Shown here: positions 19,478-29,488 of the stretch, in pieces
Layout: each line of letters starts with the position of its first letter
Position numbering within the stretch: position 1 is the stretch's first letter
Origin: Hyphomicrobiales bacterium
GTDB taxonomy: Bacteria > Pseudomonadota > Alphaproteobacteria > Rhizobiales > Rhizobiaceae
Direction: 5' to 3'
NCBI GenBank assembly: GCA_900469615.1
Contig: UBYA01000011.1
Span: 62,001-126,000 of the forward strand
DNA length: 64,000 bases
The notes under the pieces: generated by a model
Seen by the model: only the letters and a program-made list of their open reading frames with translations
Database searches by the model: none
Told to the model about the DNA's origin: nothing
Position numbers and translations under genes: made by a program

Positions 19478-20353
19478 TCAGGGTTTCGGATTGTCCTTGG
19501 TCACGAGGACGGCCTTGTCGAGCATGCCTGCGCCGTCGACGCCCCACTTTGCCATGATTTTCTTGTAGGAACCATCATCGATCATGGCCTGCAGGGCGCC
19601 TTTCAGAGCCGGCCCCAGCGGATCGCCCTTGCGCACGCCGATGCCGTTGTAGACGGCATTGCTGACGAAGGGCGCCATGTCGAACTTGCCGGTCTGCTTG
19701 GCAAGATAGGCGAGCTTGGCAGAGCCGGCGGCGACGATCTCCACGCGCCCGGACGAGACGGCGAGTTCGGCGGCATTCTCCGTCGTGAACTGCTGCAGGT
19801 CGATCGGCTTCCGGCCAGCGCATTGTTCGGCGCTGACCTTGGTCAGGTACTGGAAGTCCCAGGCGCCGGTCAGCAACGCGACGCTGTGGCCGCAGAGATC
19901 CTTTTCCGCCGCGATCTTCAGCGGCTTCGCCTTCAGGAAGGCATAGCCGGTTCCTTCCTTGCGCTGCGGGATGAAATCGAGTGCCTGCAAACGTTCTTCC
20001 GTGACGCCGAAGGAGGAGAAGCCGGCGTCGTAGCGCTTGCTGGCAAGCCCCGGAATGATGACGTCGAAGCTGGTGCCCTCGAAGGTGAAGGGAACGCCGA
20101 GCCTTTCGGACATGGCCTTTGCCATATCGACGCTCCAGCCCTTCAGCTCGCCGTTCTCGACGAATTCGTCCGGCGGCCAGTCGTTGAAGACGGCGACCTT
20201 GACGCCGCCGGATTGATAATTGGCGGGCAAGGCGTCGTGCAGGGCCTTGTCGGCGCCGGCGGCATGCGCGCTTGCGGAAAAGCCGACCATGGCGCCGGCA
20301 AGAAGTGCTGCACGCCAGGTTATCGTCTTCGATCTGTAGCTCATCTGCCTCAT
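19478..20353 (-). CDS. Amino-acid-type ABC transporter, substrate-binding protein
   Basis: This 291-residue periplasmic protein of SBP family 3 has a signal peptide ending near SAHA (about residue 32). The mature part shows GGVKVAVFNDWPPDEFVENG, LKGWSVDMAKAMSERLG and the hinge-region pattern of lysine/glutamine binders. The start may be the ATG at 20344. It is the first gene of the transporter unit (binding protein, permease, ATPase, OCD-like enzyme), and its promoter carries an operator shared with the catabolic genes at 22.5 kb. Confidence 0.9.
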   Translation of the reverse strand: MRQMSYRSKTITWRAALLAGAMVGFSASAHAAGADKALHDALPANYQSGGVKVAVFNDWPPDEFVENGELKGWSVDMAKAMSERLGVPFTFEGTSFDVIIPGLASKRYDAGFSSFGVTEERLQALDFIPQRKEGTGYAFLKAKPLKIAAEKDLCGHSVALLTGAWDFQYLTKVSAEQCAGRKPIDLQQFTTENAAELAVSSGRVEIVAAGSAKLAYLAKQTGKFDMAPFVSNAVYNGIGVRKGDPLGPALKGALQAMIDDGSYKKIMAKWGVDGAGMLDKAVLVTKDNPKP

Positions 20354-20425
20354 TCTCCCATTCCCCTGTTTTTTGGTTCGTTCGGTATCCGTGTCTGTCG
20401 GGTGGTATTGCCTTGCGCTTCGACG

Positions 20426-20443
20426 TGTGCGAACGTTCTCACA
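20426..20443. promoter_or_regulatory. LacI-type operator, copy 1
   Basis: The 18-bp site reads TGTGCGAACGTTCTCACA. Its reverse complement is identical to the site at 22485-22502. The AACGTT centre is the usual core of LacI-family operators. It lies between the divergent transporter unit and the LacI gene and can control both. Confidence 0.85.
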
Positions 20444-20516
20444 TTATAGGCATTGCTTTTTCTTTTTCGTCAAGGGAGAAATTCCGCGGGAAGAATGAAG
20501 CATGATGAGGGCAACC

Positions 20517-21617
20517 ATGGCGGACCGGGGAACGGGCAAGATCACCATTGCCGATGTGGCGAAACGTGCCGGCGTCAGTACGGCGACCGCCGGCCGCGTG
20601 CTCGGCGGCTACGGCTATTCCCGGCAGGAAATCAAGGACAAGGTCCGTCAGGCGGCCGACGAGCTCGGATACCGGCCCAACCTGCTCGCGCGGGGCCTGA
20701 TCACCGGCAAGACAAAGACAATCGGCGTCGTCGCCGGCGACATTCAGAGCCCCTTTTATGCCAGCATCCTGCGCGGTATCGCCGACGTCGCCCGCAATGC
20801 CGGCTTCGGCGTGCTGCTAACGAACAGCGACGAGCGGCTCGACCGCGAGCTGGAAGCAGTCCAGCTGCTGCGCGAGAAACAGGTCGACGGGTTGATTATC
20901 GCCCCCTGCGATCCCGTCGCCTCGCCGCATCTGCATGCGGCGATCCATGACGGTTGTCCCGTCGTGCTGATCGACCGCATCGTCGAGAACCTCGACGCCG
21001 ATTCGGTTGCCGTCGACAATCGCACCGCCTCGCGCGATGCGATCGGGCGGCTGATTGCCGCCGGGCATCGTCGCATCGGCCTCGTCGCCGAGCTCGAACG
21101 GTGGCAGCGCGGCGGCCTCGACCAGTTCATGGATGCACTGGAAAACGGCAGCATCGATCCCCTCGCCCTCTTCCCGAGCTGGCAGCGCCTCTACGGCTAT
21201 CTCGAAGCACATCGCGATGCCGGCCTGCCTGTCGACCGCGCGCTGATCGGCCGCGTCGGCATCTATTCGGCCGACGCGGCACGGATGGAGACACGCCGCA
21301 TGCTGCAGTTGCCCGAGCGGCCGACCGCGCTGTTTACCGCCGATGGCCTGATGTCGGCGGCGGCGATGGAGGTCATCACCACGCTCAACCTGCACGTTCC
21401 CACCGATCTGTCGCTGATCTGCTTTGACGATCTCGACTGGATGAGCTTCCTGAAGCCCGGCATCACCGCAGTCGTGCAGCCGCTTACCGAGATCGGCGAA
21501 ACGGCCGCGCGGCTAATCCTCGCGCGCATCGAAGGCGAGGACGGCGAGCGCCGGCACCTTGCCGTGCAGCCCGCCTTTGCCGAACGCGGTTCGATAGCCG
21601 CGCCCGGACCGCTATAG
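20517..21617 (+). CDS. LacI-family repressor of the fructosamine regulon
   Basis: This 366-residue regulator has the LacI helix-turn-helix (ITIADVAKRAGVSTATAGRV near residue 9), the hinge helix NLLARGLITGKTKTIGVV near 55 and a ribose-binding-like effector domain. The ATG at 20517 has GAGGG six bases upstream; ATGs at 20502 and 20505 are in frame. It is divergent from the ABC transporter unit and convergent with the FrlD-like kinase (overlap of six bases at the stops). Identical 18-bp palindromes lie in front of both catabolic units, so this protein most likely represses all of them. The effector is probably a fructosyl-amino acid or its phosphate. Confidence 0.88.
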   Translation: MADRGTGKITIADVAKRAGVSTATAGRVLGGYGYSRQEIKDKVRQAADELGYRPNLLARGLITGKTKTIGVVAGDIQSPFYASILRGIADVARNAGFGVLLTNSDERLDRELEAVQLLREKQVDGLIIAPCDPVASPHLHAAIHDGCPVVLIDRIVENLDADSVAVDNRTASRDAIGRLIAAGHRRIGLVAELERWQRGGLDQFMDALENGSIDPLALFPSWQRLYGYLEAHRDAGLPVDRALIGRVGIYSADAARMETRRMLQLPERPTALFTADGLMSAAAMEVITTLNLHVPTDLSLICFDDLDWMSFLKPGITAVVQPLTEIGETAARLILARIEGEDGERRHLAVQPAFAERGSIAAPGPL

Positions 21618-22460
21618 GCCCGGATTGGCGGCGCGGATCGCATCGATATCGACGCCGAGCTCGATCGGCGTGCCGTGGCCGATAGCGCCGAAATAGCCGC
21701 AGGTGCGGGCCGCTTCGCTTGCCGCCGCCGCCATGAAGTCCGCCGGCGCCTCGCCGCTGACGAGACCGAACAGCGTCCGGGCAATGAAGGTGTCGCCTGC
21801 TCCGAGCGTATCGACCAGGTCTGCCCTCGCCGCCTCCGTCTCGTAGATGGCGTTGCGGCTTGCCAGCATCGCGCCCCGGCCGCCGCGCGTCACAAGGCAC
21901 CAGGCGGCACCGGCTTCGATGATCTGACGAGCGAGCGCCAGCGCATGCTCGCGCGTGTCCTCCCTGGCCGAAACGGAGGCGAGAAAGCATAAAGGCGCGA
22001 TCGCCGCGATCTTCCCGCCGGTATATTTGTCGGAGAAATCGTAGGACAGGCGCTGGCCCCTGGCGATGCGTGGCAAATGCGCGTCGAGCCCGCTCGACTG
22101 GCCGATATGCACGGCATCGAAGCCGGACACGAAGGCGAAGTCCGTCTCGGAAGGCGCAAACATCGATATGCCGAGGTCGAAGGTCACGAAGACGCGGTCG
22201 GCAGCGCGGTGGCCGATGACGCAATAGGCCGTCGGGCCATCGAGATGGCGCAGATGCGAAACGTCGACGCCCTCCGACGCCAGTGCCGCGTCGATGGCGC
22301 GGGCCGCCGCATCGCGGCCGATTGCGCCGACATAGGCCGAGGAAGCGCCGAATCTCCTGAGGAAAACCGAGACGTTAAGGCAACAGCCGCCAGGGAACAT
22401 AAGCCCCTGTGACAGGTAGCAATCGACAACGTTATCGCCCATGGCGACAATCTTGACCAT
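21612..22460 (-). CDS. PfkB-family kinase, FrlD-like (fructoselysine 6-kinase type)
   Basis: This 282-residue kinase begins MVKIVAMGDNVVDCYLSQGL. It has the PfkB N-terminal Gly-rich segment PGGCCLNVSVFLRRFG near 24 and the catalytic motif DTLGAGDTFIARTLFG near 218. Resemblance to E. coli FrlD is visible throughout, notably SYDFSDKYTGG near 143 against FDFSDKW in FrlD. FrlD phosphorylates fructoselysine at C6, and the divergent SIS gene supplies the deglycase. The ATG at 22460 has a GGAAAG ribosome site. The exact amine part of the substrate is unknown. Confidence 0.82.
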   Translation of the reverse strand: MVKIVAMGDNVVDCYLSQGLMFPGGCCLNVSVFLRRFGASSAYVGAIGRDAAARAIDAALASEGVDVSHLRHLDGPTAYCVIGHRAADRVFVTFDLGISMFAPSETDFAFVSGFDAVHIGQSSGLDAHLPRIARGQRLSYDFSDKYTGGKIAAIAPLCFLASVSAREDTREHALALARQIIEAGAAWCLVTRGGRGAMLASRNAIYETEAARADLVDTLGAGDTFIARTLFGLVSGEAPADFMAAAASEAARTCGYFGAIGHGTPIELGVDIDAIRAANPGL

Positions 22461-22484
22461 TGGAAATCTTTCCGGTTGACAATA

Positions 22485-22502
22485 TGTGAGAACGTTCGCA
22501 CA
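22485..22502. promoter_or_regulatory. LacI-type operator, copy 2
   Basis: TGTGAGAACGTTCGCACA lies between the divergent FrlD-like and FrlB-like genes. It matches the site at 20426-20443 in all 18 positions when one is reverse complemented, which is strong evidence for one shared regulator. Confidence 0.87.
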
Positions 22503-22540
22503 CTGAGGAAATCCTGTCAATCATCGCACAGAACGAGCCA

Positions 22541-23533
22541 ATGAAGACCGAGATCAATCCCGATATCCGCGCAGCGCTGGACGCGATCGCGGACCGCCCC
22601 GTCAGCCATGTATTTCTCGTCGCCTGCGGCGGCTCGCTGTCGATCATGCATGCCGGCAAATATTTCATCGATCGCCATTCCGACGTGCTGACGAGCGACA
22701 TCTACAATGGCGACGAGTTCGTCGCCCGCGATCCGCGCAAGCTCGGCCCGGACACGCTCGTCATTCTCTGCTCGCAGACAGGCACGACGAAGGAGACGGT
22801 GCGCGCGGCGGCACATGCCCGCGCCAGGGGAGCCGCGACGATCGGCATGACGCTCGATGCCGACTCGCCGCTCGCCAAGGCCGTCGATCATGTCGTCGCA
22901 TACCAGGCGTCCTACACGACCGGCATCCCGATCGACGCGGCAGACAGCAATTACGGCGTGCTCTACATGATCCTCGCCGGGCTCATCCGCAACCGCGAAG
23001 TCACGACGAAGCTGCTGTCGAGCCTTGGCAACCTGCAGCCGGCGATCGACAAGGCACATGTGCAATATGCCTCACGCTTTGCCCAGTTCGCCGAACGTTT
23101 TCGTGACAAGCCGGTCATATACACCGTAGCGAGCGGGGCCAACTACGGTGCGGCCTACTCCTTCGCCATCTGCGTCTTCATGGAGATGCTGTGGATCAAC
23201 TCGCAGGCGATCCATGCCGACGAATTCTTCCACGGTCCGTTTGAGGTCGTGGACAGCGAGGCCAGCTTCGTTTGCATGATCGGCCTTGACGAAACCCGCA
23301 GGCTGGAAGAGCGCGCCAGGGACTTTCTCTATCGGTTCGGAGACAAGAACCAGGTTCTGGTGGTGGACGCCAGGGAGCTCGATCTCGCCGGCATCGACGA
23401 AGCCTTCCGCGGTTATCTCGTGCCCCTGATCTTTTTCGATGCGCTCTGGAAGTTCGCCTACCGGCTGGCTGAACAGCGGGGCAAGATCATGCTCGAAGAC
23501 CGCCGATACATGAAGAAGATTTCGGACTATTAG
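22541..23533 (+). CDS. SIS-domain deglycase, FrlB-like (fructosamine-6-phosphate deglycase)
   Basis: This 330-residue protein has two SIS sugar-isomerase domains (VFLVACGGSLSIMHAGKYF near 25, then VILCSQTGTTKETVRAAA near 72). The C-terminal part matches FrlB rather than glucosamine synthase: HADEFFHGPFEVVDSE near 226 with the catalytic Glu/His region, and the final LEDRRYMKKISDY resembling the DERRYY...EY end of E. coli FrlB. FrlB splits fructosamine 6-phosphate into glucose 6-phosphate and the free amine. It is divergent from the FrlD-like kinase. Confidence 0.84.
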   Translation: MKTEINPDIRAALDAIADRPVSHVFLVACGGSLSIMHAGKYFIDRHSDVLTSDIYNGDEFVARDPRKLGPDTLVILCSQTGTTKETVRAAAHARARGAATIGMTLDADSPLAKAVDHVVAYQASYTTGIPIDAADSNYGVLYMILAGLIRNREVTTKLLSSLGNLQPAIDKAHVQYASRFAQFAERFRDKPVIYTVASGANYGAAYSFAICVFMEMLWINSQAIHADEFFHGPFEVVDSEASFVCMIGLDETRRLEERARDFLYRFGDKNQVLVVDARELDLAGIDEAFRGYLVPLIFFDALWKFAYRLAEQRGKIMLEDRRYMKKISDY

Positions 23534-23535
23534 AG

Positions 23536-23576
23536 GTTTGCCGCGGCCCACCGTCAAGAAACGGCGTGGCGCAAAC
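23536..23576. terminator. Long hairpin after the FrlB-like gene
   Basis: The outer arms GTTTGC/GCAAAC and inner arms CCACCGT/ACGGCGTGG form an imperfect hairpin starting three bases after the deglycase stop. There is no T run behind it. It probably ends or protects the upstream mRNA, but it could also belong to the sulP leader. Confidence 0.55.
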
Positions 23577-23662
23577 AACCGGAAGGGCGCGGTTGCAGCG
23601 CAACGCGGGCCTGCGGCATTGCAACCTCGCAATTTGTAAGTTACGGAAAGGCATCCACAAGG

Positions 23663-23708
23663 ACCCGGTGAAACTCCGGGTGGCTCTTCTGGCCGCCAAT
23701 CCGCCAGA
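23663..23708 (+). promoter_or_regulatory. Two consecutive hairpins in the leader of the SulP gene
   Basis: Hairpin one has arms ACCCGG and CCGGGT around TGAAACT (23663-23681). Hairpin two has arms TCTGGC and GCCAGA around nine bases (23688-23708). A T run follows about 20 bases later, before the ATG at 23780. Such a compact structured leader in front of a sulfate-type transporter could be a cis-regulatory RNA; this is inference. Confidence 0.45.
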
Positions 23709-23779
23709 CAACACAGCAACGCAACTTTTTTCAGGACCGGCTCCGTCTGGCCCGTTGCATGCAACTGTGAAAATTTCCC

Positions 23780-25267
23780 ATGCGATCTCTCTCAAACTAC
23801 CGCCAGGAGTGGTTCTCCAATATCCGTGGCGATGTTCTTTCCGGCATCGTCGTCGCGCTCGCCCTGATTCCCGAAGCCGTCGGCTTCTCGGTGATTGCGG
23901 GCGTCGACCCCAAGGTCGGCCTCTTTGCGTCGGTCGCGATAGCCTGCGTCACGGCGATTACCGGAGGCCGGCCGGCGATGATATCGGCCGCCACCGCCTC
24001 CACCGCCGTGCTCATGGGACCGCTGGTCCGTGACCATGGCATACAATACCTCTTCGCCGCCACGATCCTGATGGGCCTGCTGCAGATCTGCGCCGGCCTT
24101 CTGAAGCTTGGGCGACTGATGCGTTTCGTCTCACGCTCGGTCATGACCGGATTCGTCAATTCGCTGGCGATCCTGATCTTCATCGCGCAGCTGCCCGAAC
24201 TCATCCATGTGCAGAAAGCCACCTATCTGCTGATCGCAATTGCGCTGGCGGTCATCTATCTGTTTCCCCGCATCACCAAAGCCGTTCCCTCGCCTTTGGT
24301 CGCAATCGTGGTCGTTACCCTTGTGACGCTCGGTTTCGGCATTCATGTCAAGACAGTGGCCGACCTCGGCGAGATGCCGACGGCGCTGCCGCCCTTCGCA
24401 TTTCCACAGGTGCCCTGGACCCTCGATACCCTGCGCATCATCTTCCCCTATTCGATCGCCCTTGCGGCGGTCGGCCTGCTGGAATCGCTGCTGACGGCAC
24501 AGATCGTCGACGATCTGACGGACACGGCCAGCAACAAGAGCCGCGAATGCATGGGGCAAGGCGCAGGCAACATCGTTTCCGCGCTGTTCGGCGGCATGGG
24601 CGGCTGCGCCATGATCGGCCAGTCGGTAATCAATGTCACCTCCGGCGGCCGCGGGCGCCTTTCCACCTTTATTGCCGGCGCTTTTCTGCTGGTGCTGCTT
24701 CTGGTGCTCGACGACATCCTGCGAATTGTGCCGGTAGCGGCTCTTGTCGCTGTCATGATCATGGTTTCGATCGGCACGTTCTCTTGGAAATCGATCCTCG
24801 ATCTCAAGCGCCATCCCGGCACGTCCTCGATCGTCATGCTCGCAACCGTGGCGACCGTTCTCGCGACCCAGGATCTTTCGAAGGGCGTCGTGGTCGGCGT
24901 CCTGCTGTCGGGCATCTTCTTTGCCGGCAAGGTCGCCAGGCTCTTCAGCGTCGCCAAGCACGACGATGCGATGACCGGGATTGTGACCTATACCGTCGAA
25001 GGTCAGATCTTCTTCGCATCTGCCGAAAGCTTCATCGCCGCCTTCGATTTCGCCAATGCCGGCAAGAAGGTGATCATCGACGTGAGCGGAGCGCACCTCT
25101 GGGATATCACCGCCGTCGGCGCTCTCGACAAAGTGGTCATCAAGTTCCGGCGGGCGGGCGTCGACATCGATGTTCTCGGTTTCAACAAGGCCAGCGCCGA
25201 CATGGTCGACCGCTTCGCGCTTCACGACAAGGACGAGCGCCAGGCCGCAAGCGTCTCATTGCATTAG
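23780..25267 (+). CDS. SulP-family anion transporter with STAS domain
   Basis: This 495-residue inner-membrane transporter of the SulP (SLC26) family has the N-terminal signature [21 protein letters not shown] near 22 and about 10-12 hydrophobic helices up to residue 390. A cytosolic STAS domain at about 405-490 contains [24 protein letters not shown]. It is shorter in the STAS part than classic sulfate permeases. The cargo may be sulfate, bicarbonate or a dicarboxylate and cannot be told from sequence. About 245 bases of leader with predicted hairpins precede it. Confidence 0.9.
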   Translation: MRSLSNYRQEWFSNIRGDVLSGIVVALALIPEAVGFSVIAGVDPKVGLFASVAIACVTAITGGRPAMISAATASTAVLMGPLVRDHGIQYLFAATILMGLLQICAGLLKLGRLMRFVSRSVMTGFVNSLAILIFIAQLPELIHVQKATYLLIAIALAVIYLFPRITKAVPSPLVAIVVVTLVTLGFGIHVKTVADLGEMPTALPPFAFPQVPWTLDTLRIIFPYSIALAAVGLLESLLTAQIVDDLTDTASNKSRECMGQGAGNIVSALFGGMGGCAMIGQSVINVTSGGRGRLSTFIAGAFLLVLLLVLDDILRIVPVAALVAVMIMVSIGTFSWKSILDLKRHPGTSSIVMLATVATVLATQDLSKGVVVGVLLSGIFFAGKVARLFSVAKHDDAMTGIVTYTVEGQIFFASAESFIAAFDFANAGKKVIIDVSGAHLWDITAVGALDKVVIKFRRAGVDIDVLGFNKASADMVDRFALHDKDERQAASVSLH

Positions 25268-25600
25268 CCAAGCCGACGGCGAGCGGCCGCGGCGGCTCGT
25301 CGTCGGCAGTCTCCTTAATAAAGCACTCAGGCCGCCACCCTTGCGAGGCGGCCTGCGGCACACCGCCGATGACGATAACGCTCTTATTACGTCACCCTTC
25401 GAGCGCCTTCATTGACTTTTCGCATTGCAGGATTGTGAACTGCAGCGCAAACCATCGAACCTATACTTCAAAGCACAGAAACCGCTTTTATTTATGAAGT
25501 TCGCGACTTCCAAGTATCGTGCGAAGATCGCGACGCGTCGGCGACCGCCGGTTGGCCGGCGATCGCCTGATCCCTCAACCTTAGCGGAAGGCTTCGCACG
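25268..25600. other. Gene-free stretch between SulP and P-type ATPase genes
   Basis: No gene is seen. It contains a perfect 9-base-pair hairpin at 25328-25355 and an AT-richer part around 25470-25500 that may hold the promoter of the P-type ATPase. The rest may be untranslated leader. Confidence 0.5.
25328..25355. terminator. Hairpin after the SulP gene
   Basis: The arms CAGGCCGCC and GGCGGCCTG pair over nine bases around a 10-base loop, 60 bases after the SulP stop. No T run follows on the plus strand, so its role as terminator is only likely. Confidence 0.5.
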
Positions 25601-28150
25601 ATGGAGACACCGGCATCACAGAAAGTCGCACCCAGCCCTTTCTGGAACAAGACACCGCAGGCAGTCGCCTCGGCGCTGATATGCACGCTTGCCGGCCTTT
25701 CTTCGGAAGAAGCGGCGCGGCGACGCGAAACCTACGGTCCGAACGGCGACGTCTCCTCGCCGATCGAAAGCCTATGGCGCGCCATCCTGCGGCGGCTGTT
25801 CGAACCGCTGTCCTTGATCCTGCTGGTGGCAGGCATCGTCTCGATTGCCACCGGCGACACGATCGGCGGTTCGATCATTGTCGCCATTCTCGTTCTTTCG
25901 ATCGGCCTGGACACGGTTCAGGAAGGACATGCGATCAAGGCGGCGGAGGTGCTGCGTCAATCGGTTGCGCTGAAGGCGGAGGTGAAGCGTGACGGCGCCT
26001 TTCGCCAGGTCGAGGTCGCCGATGTGGTGCCTGGAGATATTATCCGCGTGCGGGCCGGAGACATCGTGCCGGCCGATGCCCTTATCCTTGAGAGCGACGC
26101 CTGCAGCTCCGGCGAGGCGGCGCTGACAGGAGAACCCTACCCGGTCGAGAAGCACCCCGGCGTGGTGCTGGCGCCCAACGCCGCCGACGCTTCCAACGCG
26201 CTCTTCCGGGGTGCCGTGATCCAGACGGGCGAAGCAACGGCGCTCGTCGTTGCGACCGGTCGCGCCACCATCTTCGGAACGGCGGCCTCCGCGCTCACGC
26301 AGGCGCCTGCCCTGTCGCCCTTCCAGCGCGACCTGCACGCGTTCGGCCTGATGATCGCCCGTTTGACACTCGCTTTGGTGGTCGTGGTGCTGGCATTCAG
26401 GGTCTCGCTCGGCCGGCCGGTCCTCGACTCGCTCCTGTTCTCCGTCGCGCTCGCCGTCGGGCTGACGCCCGAGCTGCTGCCGATGATCACGACGGTAACG
26501 CTTTCGCGAGGGGCGCTTCGCATGGCCAAGCGCAAGGTGATCGTCAAGCGGCTTGCCGCCATTCACGATCTCGGTGCGATGACGATCCTTTGCACCGACA
26601 AGACCGGCACGCTGACTTCGGCGGAAATCTCGCTTGCGCGAAGCCTGGATGCGGCCGGTCAGGACGATCCCCGCGCGGCGCTGCTCGCAGCCATCGCCGC
26701 CGATCTCGGCGGCGACCGCGGCACCCTCGACGCCGCCCTGTTGCAGGCGCATCCGGATGCGTCGAAAGACTGGACTCTCGGCGCCCGGCGCGCCTTCGAT
26801 TATGCGCGGCGATCCGGCTCCGTTCTCGCAACGGGGGCGCAGGAAACCCTGTTGATCGTCAAGGGGGCGCCGGAGGCGATCCTCGCGCTCTGCACCCGCC
26901 AGCATATAGGCGGCGCGGAGGTCGAGCTTGCCGACAGCGCGCGGGAAACGATTGCCGGAACGATCCGCACCCTTGCCGCCGATGGAATGCGCTCGATCGC
27001 CGTCGCCAGCCGGAGCATGCCCGAAGGAAAGTCGGACCTCTCCGGCGATGACGAGGCCGAACTCACCTTCATCGGATTGTGCGGGTTTGCCGATCCGCCG
27101 AAGCCGACGGCGGCCGGCGCCGTCACGCGGCTGCGCGCCAACGGCATTCGCCTGAAAATTCTGTCGGGCGATGATCCCGTCATCGTCAAAAGGCTCGCCG
27201 GCCTCGTCGGCGTCAACGCTGACCGGGTGTTAGCCGGAAGCGACATCGCCGAGCTAAGCGACGAAGCACTGGCCGTCCAGGTTCGCGAGGTCGACGCGTT
27301 CGGTCGCCTGGCGCCCGATCAGAAGGCCCGCATCGTTAAGGCGCTGCAGAGCAAGGGAGCGGTCATCGGCTTTCTCGGCGACGGCATCAACGACGCCCCC
27401 GGTCTCAAAACCGCCGATATCGGCCTGTCGGTCGAAGGCGCCAGCGGCGTGGCGCAGGCCGCCGCCGACATGATCCTGCTCGCTTCCGATCTGGAGGTCG
27501 TCGCCGACGGCGTCGAGGAAGGCCGGCGCACTTTCGCGAACATCCTCAAATACGTCCGCATGGGCGCAAGCTCGAATTTCGGCAACATGCTGTCGATGGC
27601 GATCGCCTCGGTCGCCTTCCCCTTCCTGCCGATGCTGCCGACGCAAATCCTCCTCAACAACCTGCTCTATGATTTTTCCGAGCTCGGCATCCCCTTTGAC
27701 GGCGTGCAGCCGGAAGCCACCGCACGGCCGCAAGTCTGGGATATGAAGGATCTCCTGCGCTTTGCCGGCGTCATGGGCCCCCTTTCCTCCTTCTTCGACC
27801 TGATTACCTTCGGCGTGCTGCTCTTCGTCTTCCACGCTTCGACCGGCGAGTTCCGCACGGCCTGGTTCATCGAGTCGATGGTCACGCAAATCCTCGTCAT
27901 TTTCATCATTCGCACCAATGGCAGGCCCTGGCGTGATTTTCCTCGCGCGCCGTTGACGGCGTCGTCGCTGATCGCACTTGCGTTTGCGCTGCTCATTCCC
28001 TTTTCTCCGATCGCAAGCTGGTTCGGGTTCATCGCCCCGCCTGCGCCGATGCTTGCGGCGATCGCGCTCATCATCGTCCTCTATCTCGTGACCGCGGAAC
28101 TGATGAAGCCTCTCGCGATCCGGATGCCCCGGCGGACCGGACGGAATTGA
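25601..28150 (+). CDS. P-type ATPase, MgtA/MgtB-like (type IIIB)
   Basis: This 849-residue cation pump has all the P-type landmarks: TGEP in the actuator (near 183), the phosphorylation site CTDKTGTL (Asp near 332), and the hinge [16 protein letters not shown] (near 593). The membrane motif [13 protein letters not shown] (near 287) and the C-terminal [20 protein letters not shown] with [11 protein letters not shown] are characteristic of the MgtA/MgtB magnesium importers rather than Ca2+ or heavy-metal pumps. It stands alone with a leader of about 330 bases, as expected for a gene under post-initiation control; no known riboswitch was identified. Mg2+ import is the likely role. Confidence 0.87.
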   Translation: METPASQKVAPSPFWNKTPQAVASALICTLAGLSSEEAARRRETYGPNGDVSSPIESLWRAILRRLFEPLSLILLVAGIVSIATGDTIGGSIIVAILVLSIGLDTVQEGHAIKAAEVLRQSVALKAEVKRDGAFRQVEVADVVPGDIIRVRAGDIVPADALILESDACSSGEAALTGEPYPVEKHPGVVLAPNAADASNALFRGAVIQTGEATALVVATGRATIFGTAASALTQAPALSPFQRDLHAFGLMIARLTLALVVVVLAFRVSLGRPVLDSLLFSVALAVGLTPELLPMITTVTLSRGALRMAKRKVIVKRLAAIHDLGAMTILCTDKTGTLTSAEISLARSLDAAGQDDPRAALLAAIAADLGGDRGTLDAALLQAHPDASKDWTLGARRAFDYARRSGSVLATGAQETLLIVKGAPEAILALCTRQHIGGAEVELADSARETIAGTIRTLAADGMRSIAVASRSMPEGKSDLSGDDEAELTFIGLCGFADPPKPTAAGAVTRLRANGIRLKILSGDDPVIVKRLAGLVGVNADRVLAGSDIAELSDEALAVQVREVDAFGRLAPDQKARIVKALQSKGAVIGFLGDGINDAPGLKTADIGLSVEGASGVAQAAADMILLASDLEVVADGVEEGRRTFANILKYVRMGASSNFGNMLSMAIASVAFPFLPMLPTQILLNNLLYDFSELGIPFDGVQPEATARPQVWDMKDLLRFAGVMGPLSSFFDLITFGVLLFVFHASTGEFRTAWFIESMVTQILVIFIIRTNGRPWRDFPRAPLTASSLIALAFALLIPFSPIASWFGFIAPPAPMLAAIALIIVLYLVTAELMKPLAIRMPRRTGRN

Positions 28151-28353
28151 AGATAGCCGCGACAAACTCGCGGCCACTCTCGTCAGACGCCTGTCCTTAT
28201 CGGACGTCACCGGCCTGCGCCGCGATCGGGGAGACCAGCCCCTGTGCAAACTCCTTCGCCCTGTCTATGCCTTGTTGCGCTTTTAGCCTGATGCGCGATT
28301 CGCGATTCGACGCGACAGCAATGCGACCAGGATGTGGGAAAGGAAAAAGAATC

Positions 28354-29376
28354 ATGACGGACGCCAAGAGCGGCATTTCAGGATTGAGGCCGCAGATTAC
28401 TGTGGTTGGCGTCGGCGGCGGTGGCGGCAACGCGATCAACAACATGATCACTGAAAATCTGGCCGGTGTCGAATTCATCGCAGCAAACACCGACGCCCAG
28501 GTCCTCGCGACATCGAAGGCATCGCGCCGCATTCAACTCGGGGCGCATGTAACAGAAGGTCTCGGCGCGGGTTCGCTGCCGGAAATCGGGCGAGCTGCCG
28601 CCGAGGAATCGATCGATGAGATCATGGATCATCTTCGCGGGTCGCATATGTGCTTCGTCACCGCCGGCATGGGCGGCGGAACGGGAACCGGCGCCGCGCC
28701 GGTAATCGCCGAGGCCGCCCGCGCCGCCGGCATCCTGACCGTCGGCGTCGTCACGAAGCCGTTCACGTTCGAAGGCAATCGCCGCATGCGGACGGCGGAT
28801 GCCGGCATCGAGGCGCTCCGACGGGCAGCCGATACGGTCATCGTCATTCCCAATCAGAACCTGTTTCGCATCGCCGATGCCAAGACCACCTTCGCCGATG
28901 CCTTCATGACGGCCGATCGCGTGCTCTATTCCGGCGTCGGCTGCATTACCGATCTCATCGTCAAGGAAGGCTTGATCAACCTTGATTTCGCCGATGTGAA
29001 ATCGGTCATGCGCGGCATGGGCCGGGCCATGATGGGCACGGGTGAGGCCGAAGGCGAAAACCGGGCGATGAGGGCGGCGGAAGCGGCCATCGCAAATCCG
29101 CTGCTGGACGACATCTCGATGAAGGGAGCCAGGGGTGTTCTGGTCTCGATCTCCGGCGGCTCGGATATGACGCTCTTCGAAGTGGACGAGGCAGCCAGCC
29201 GCATTCGCGACGAAGTGCAGGACGATGCCGAAATCGTCGTCGGCGCGATCTTCGACCGCAATCTCAGCGGCAGGTTCCGCCTTTCGGTCGTGGCGACCGG
29301 ACTGGATAGCGCCGGCCTGCTCGAACCGATGGACGGCTTTGCACAGGATCAGTTTCAACCGCGCACCCTGCAATAG
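28354..29376 (+). CDS. Second, short FtsZ (FtsZ2-like)
   Basis: This 340-residue tubulin-like GTPase has the FtsZ GTP-binding signature [16 protein letters not shown] near residue 108, the N-terminal [14 protein letters not shown] near 21 and the T7 loop [11 protein letters not shown] near 211, so it should bind and hydrolyse GTP. It ends soon after the globular core ([12 protein letters not shown]...RTLQ). It lacks the long linker and C-terminal peptide that bind FtsA and ZipA in the main rhizobial FtsZ. Sinorhizobium meliloti has a similar second FtsZ. The ATG at 28354 has an AAAGGA ribosome site. No other division gene is nearby. Confidence 0.9.
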   Translation: MTDAKSGISGLRPQITVVGVGGGGGNAINNMITENLAGVEFIAANTDAQVLATSKASRRIQLGAHVTEGLGAGSLPEIGRAAAEESIDEIMDHLRGSHMCFVTAGMGGGTGTGAAPVIAEAARAAGILTVGVVTKPFTFEGNRRMRTADAGIEALRRAADTVIVIPNQNLFRIADAKTTFADAFMTADRVLYSGVGCITDLIVKEGLINLDFADVKSVMRGMGRAMMGTGEAEGENRAMRAAEAAIANPLLDDISMKGARGVLVSISGGSDMTLFEVDEAASRIRDEVQDDAEIVVGAIFDRNLSGRFRLSVVATGLDSAGLLEPMDGFAQDQFQPRTLQ

Positions 29377-29488
29377 GGGCGGCCTGGACCTTGCGATCTC
29401 GCCGGAAGATCGAAGGTTGGGTTGAGATTGCGGGCGGCAAAGGCTATCTGGCGCGAACATCGAGTCTTTCCGCAAGGGTCCCATCGGC

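Noticed and set aside
25268..25600. Mg2+-sensing riboswitch or leader in front of the MgtA-like gene
   Set aside because: The leader is long enough and has a hairpin, but I cannot recognise a known M-box or mgtA-type fold by eye. A covariance-model search would be needed.
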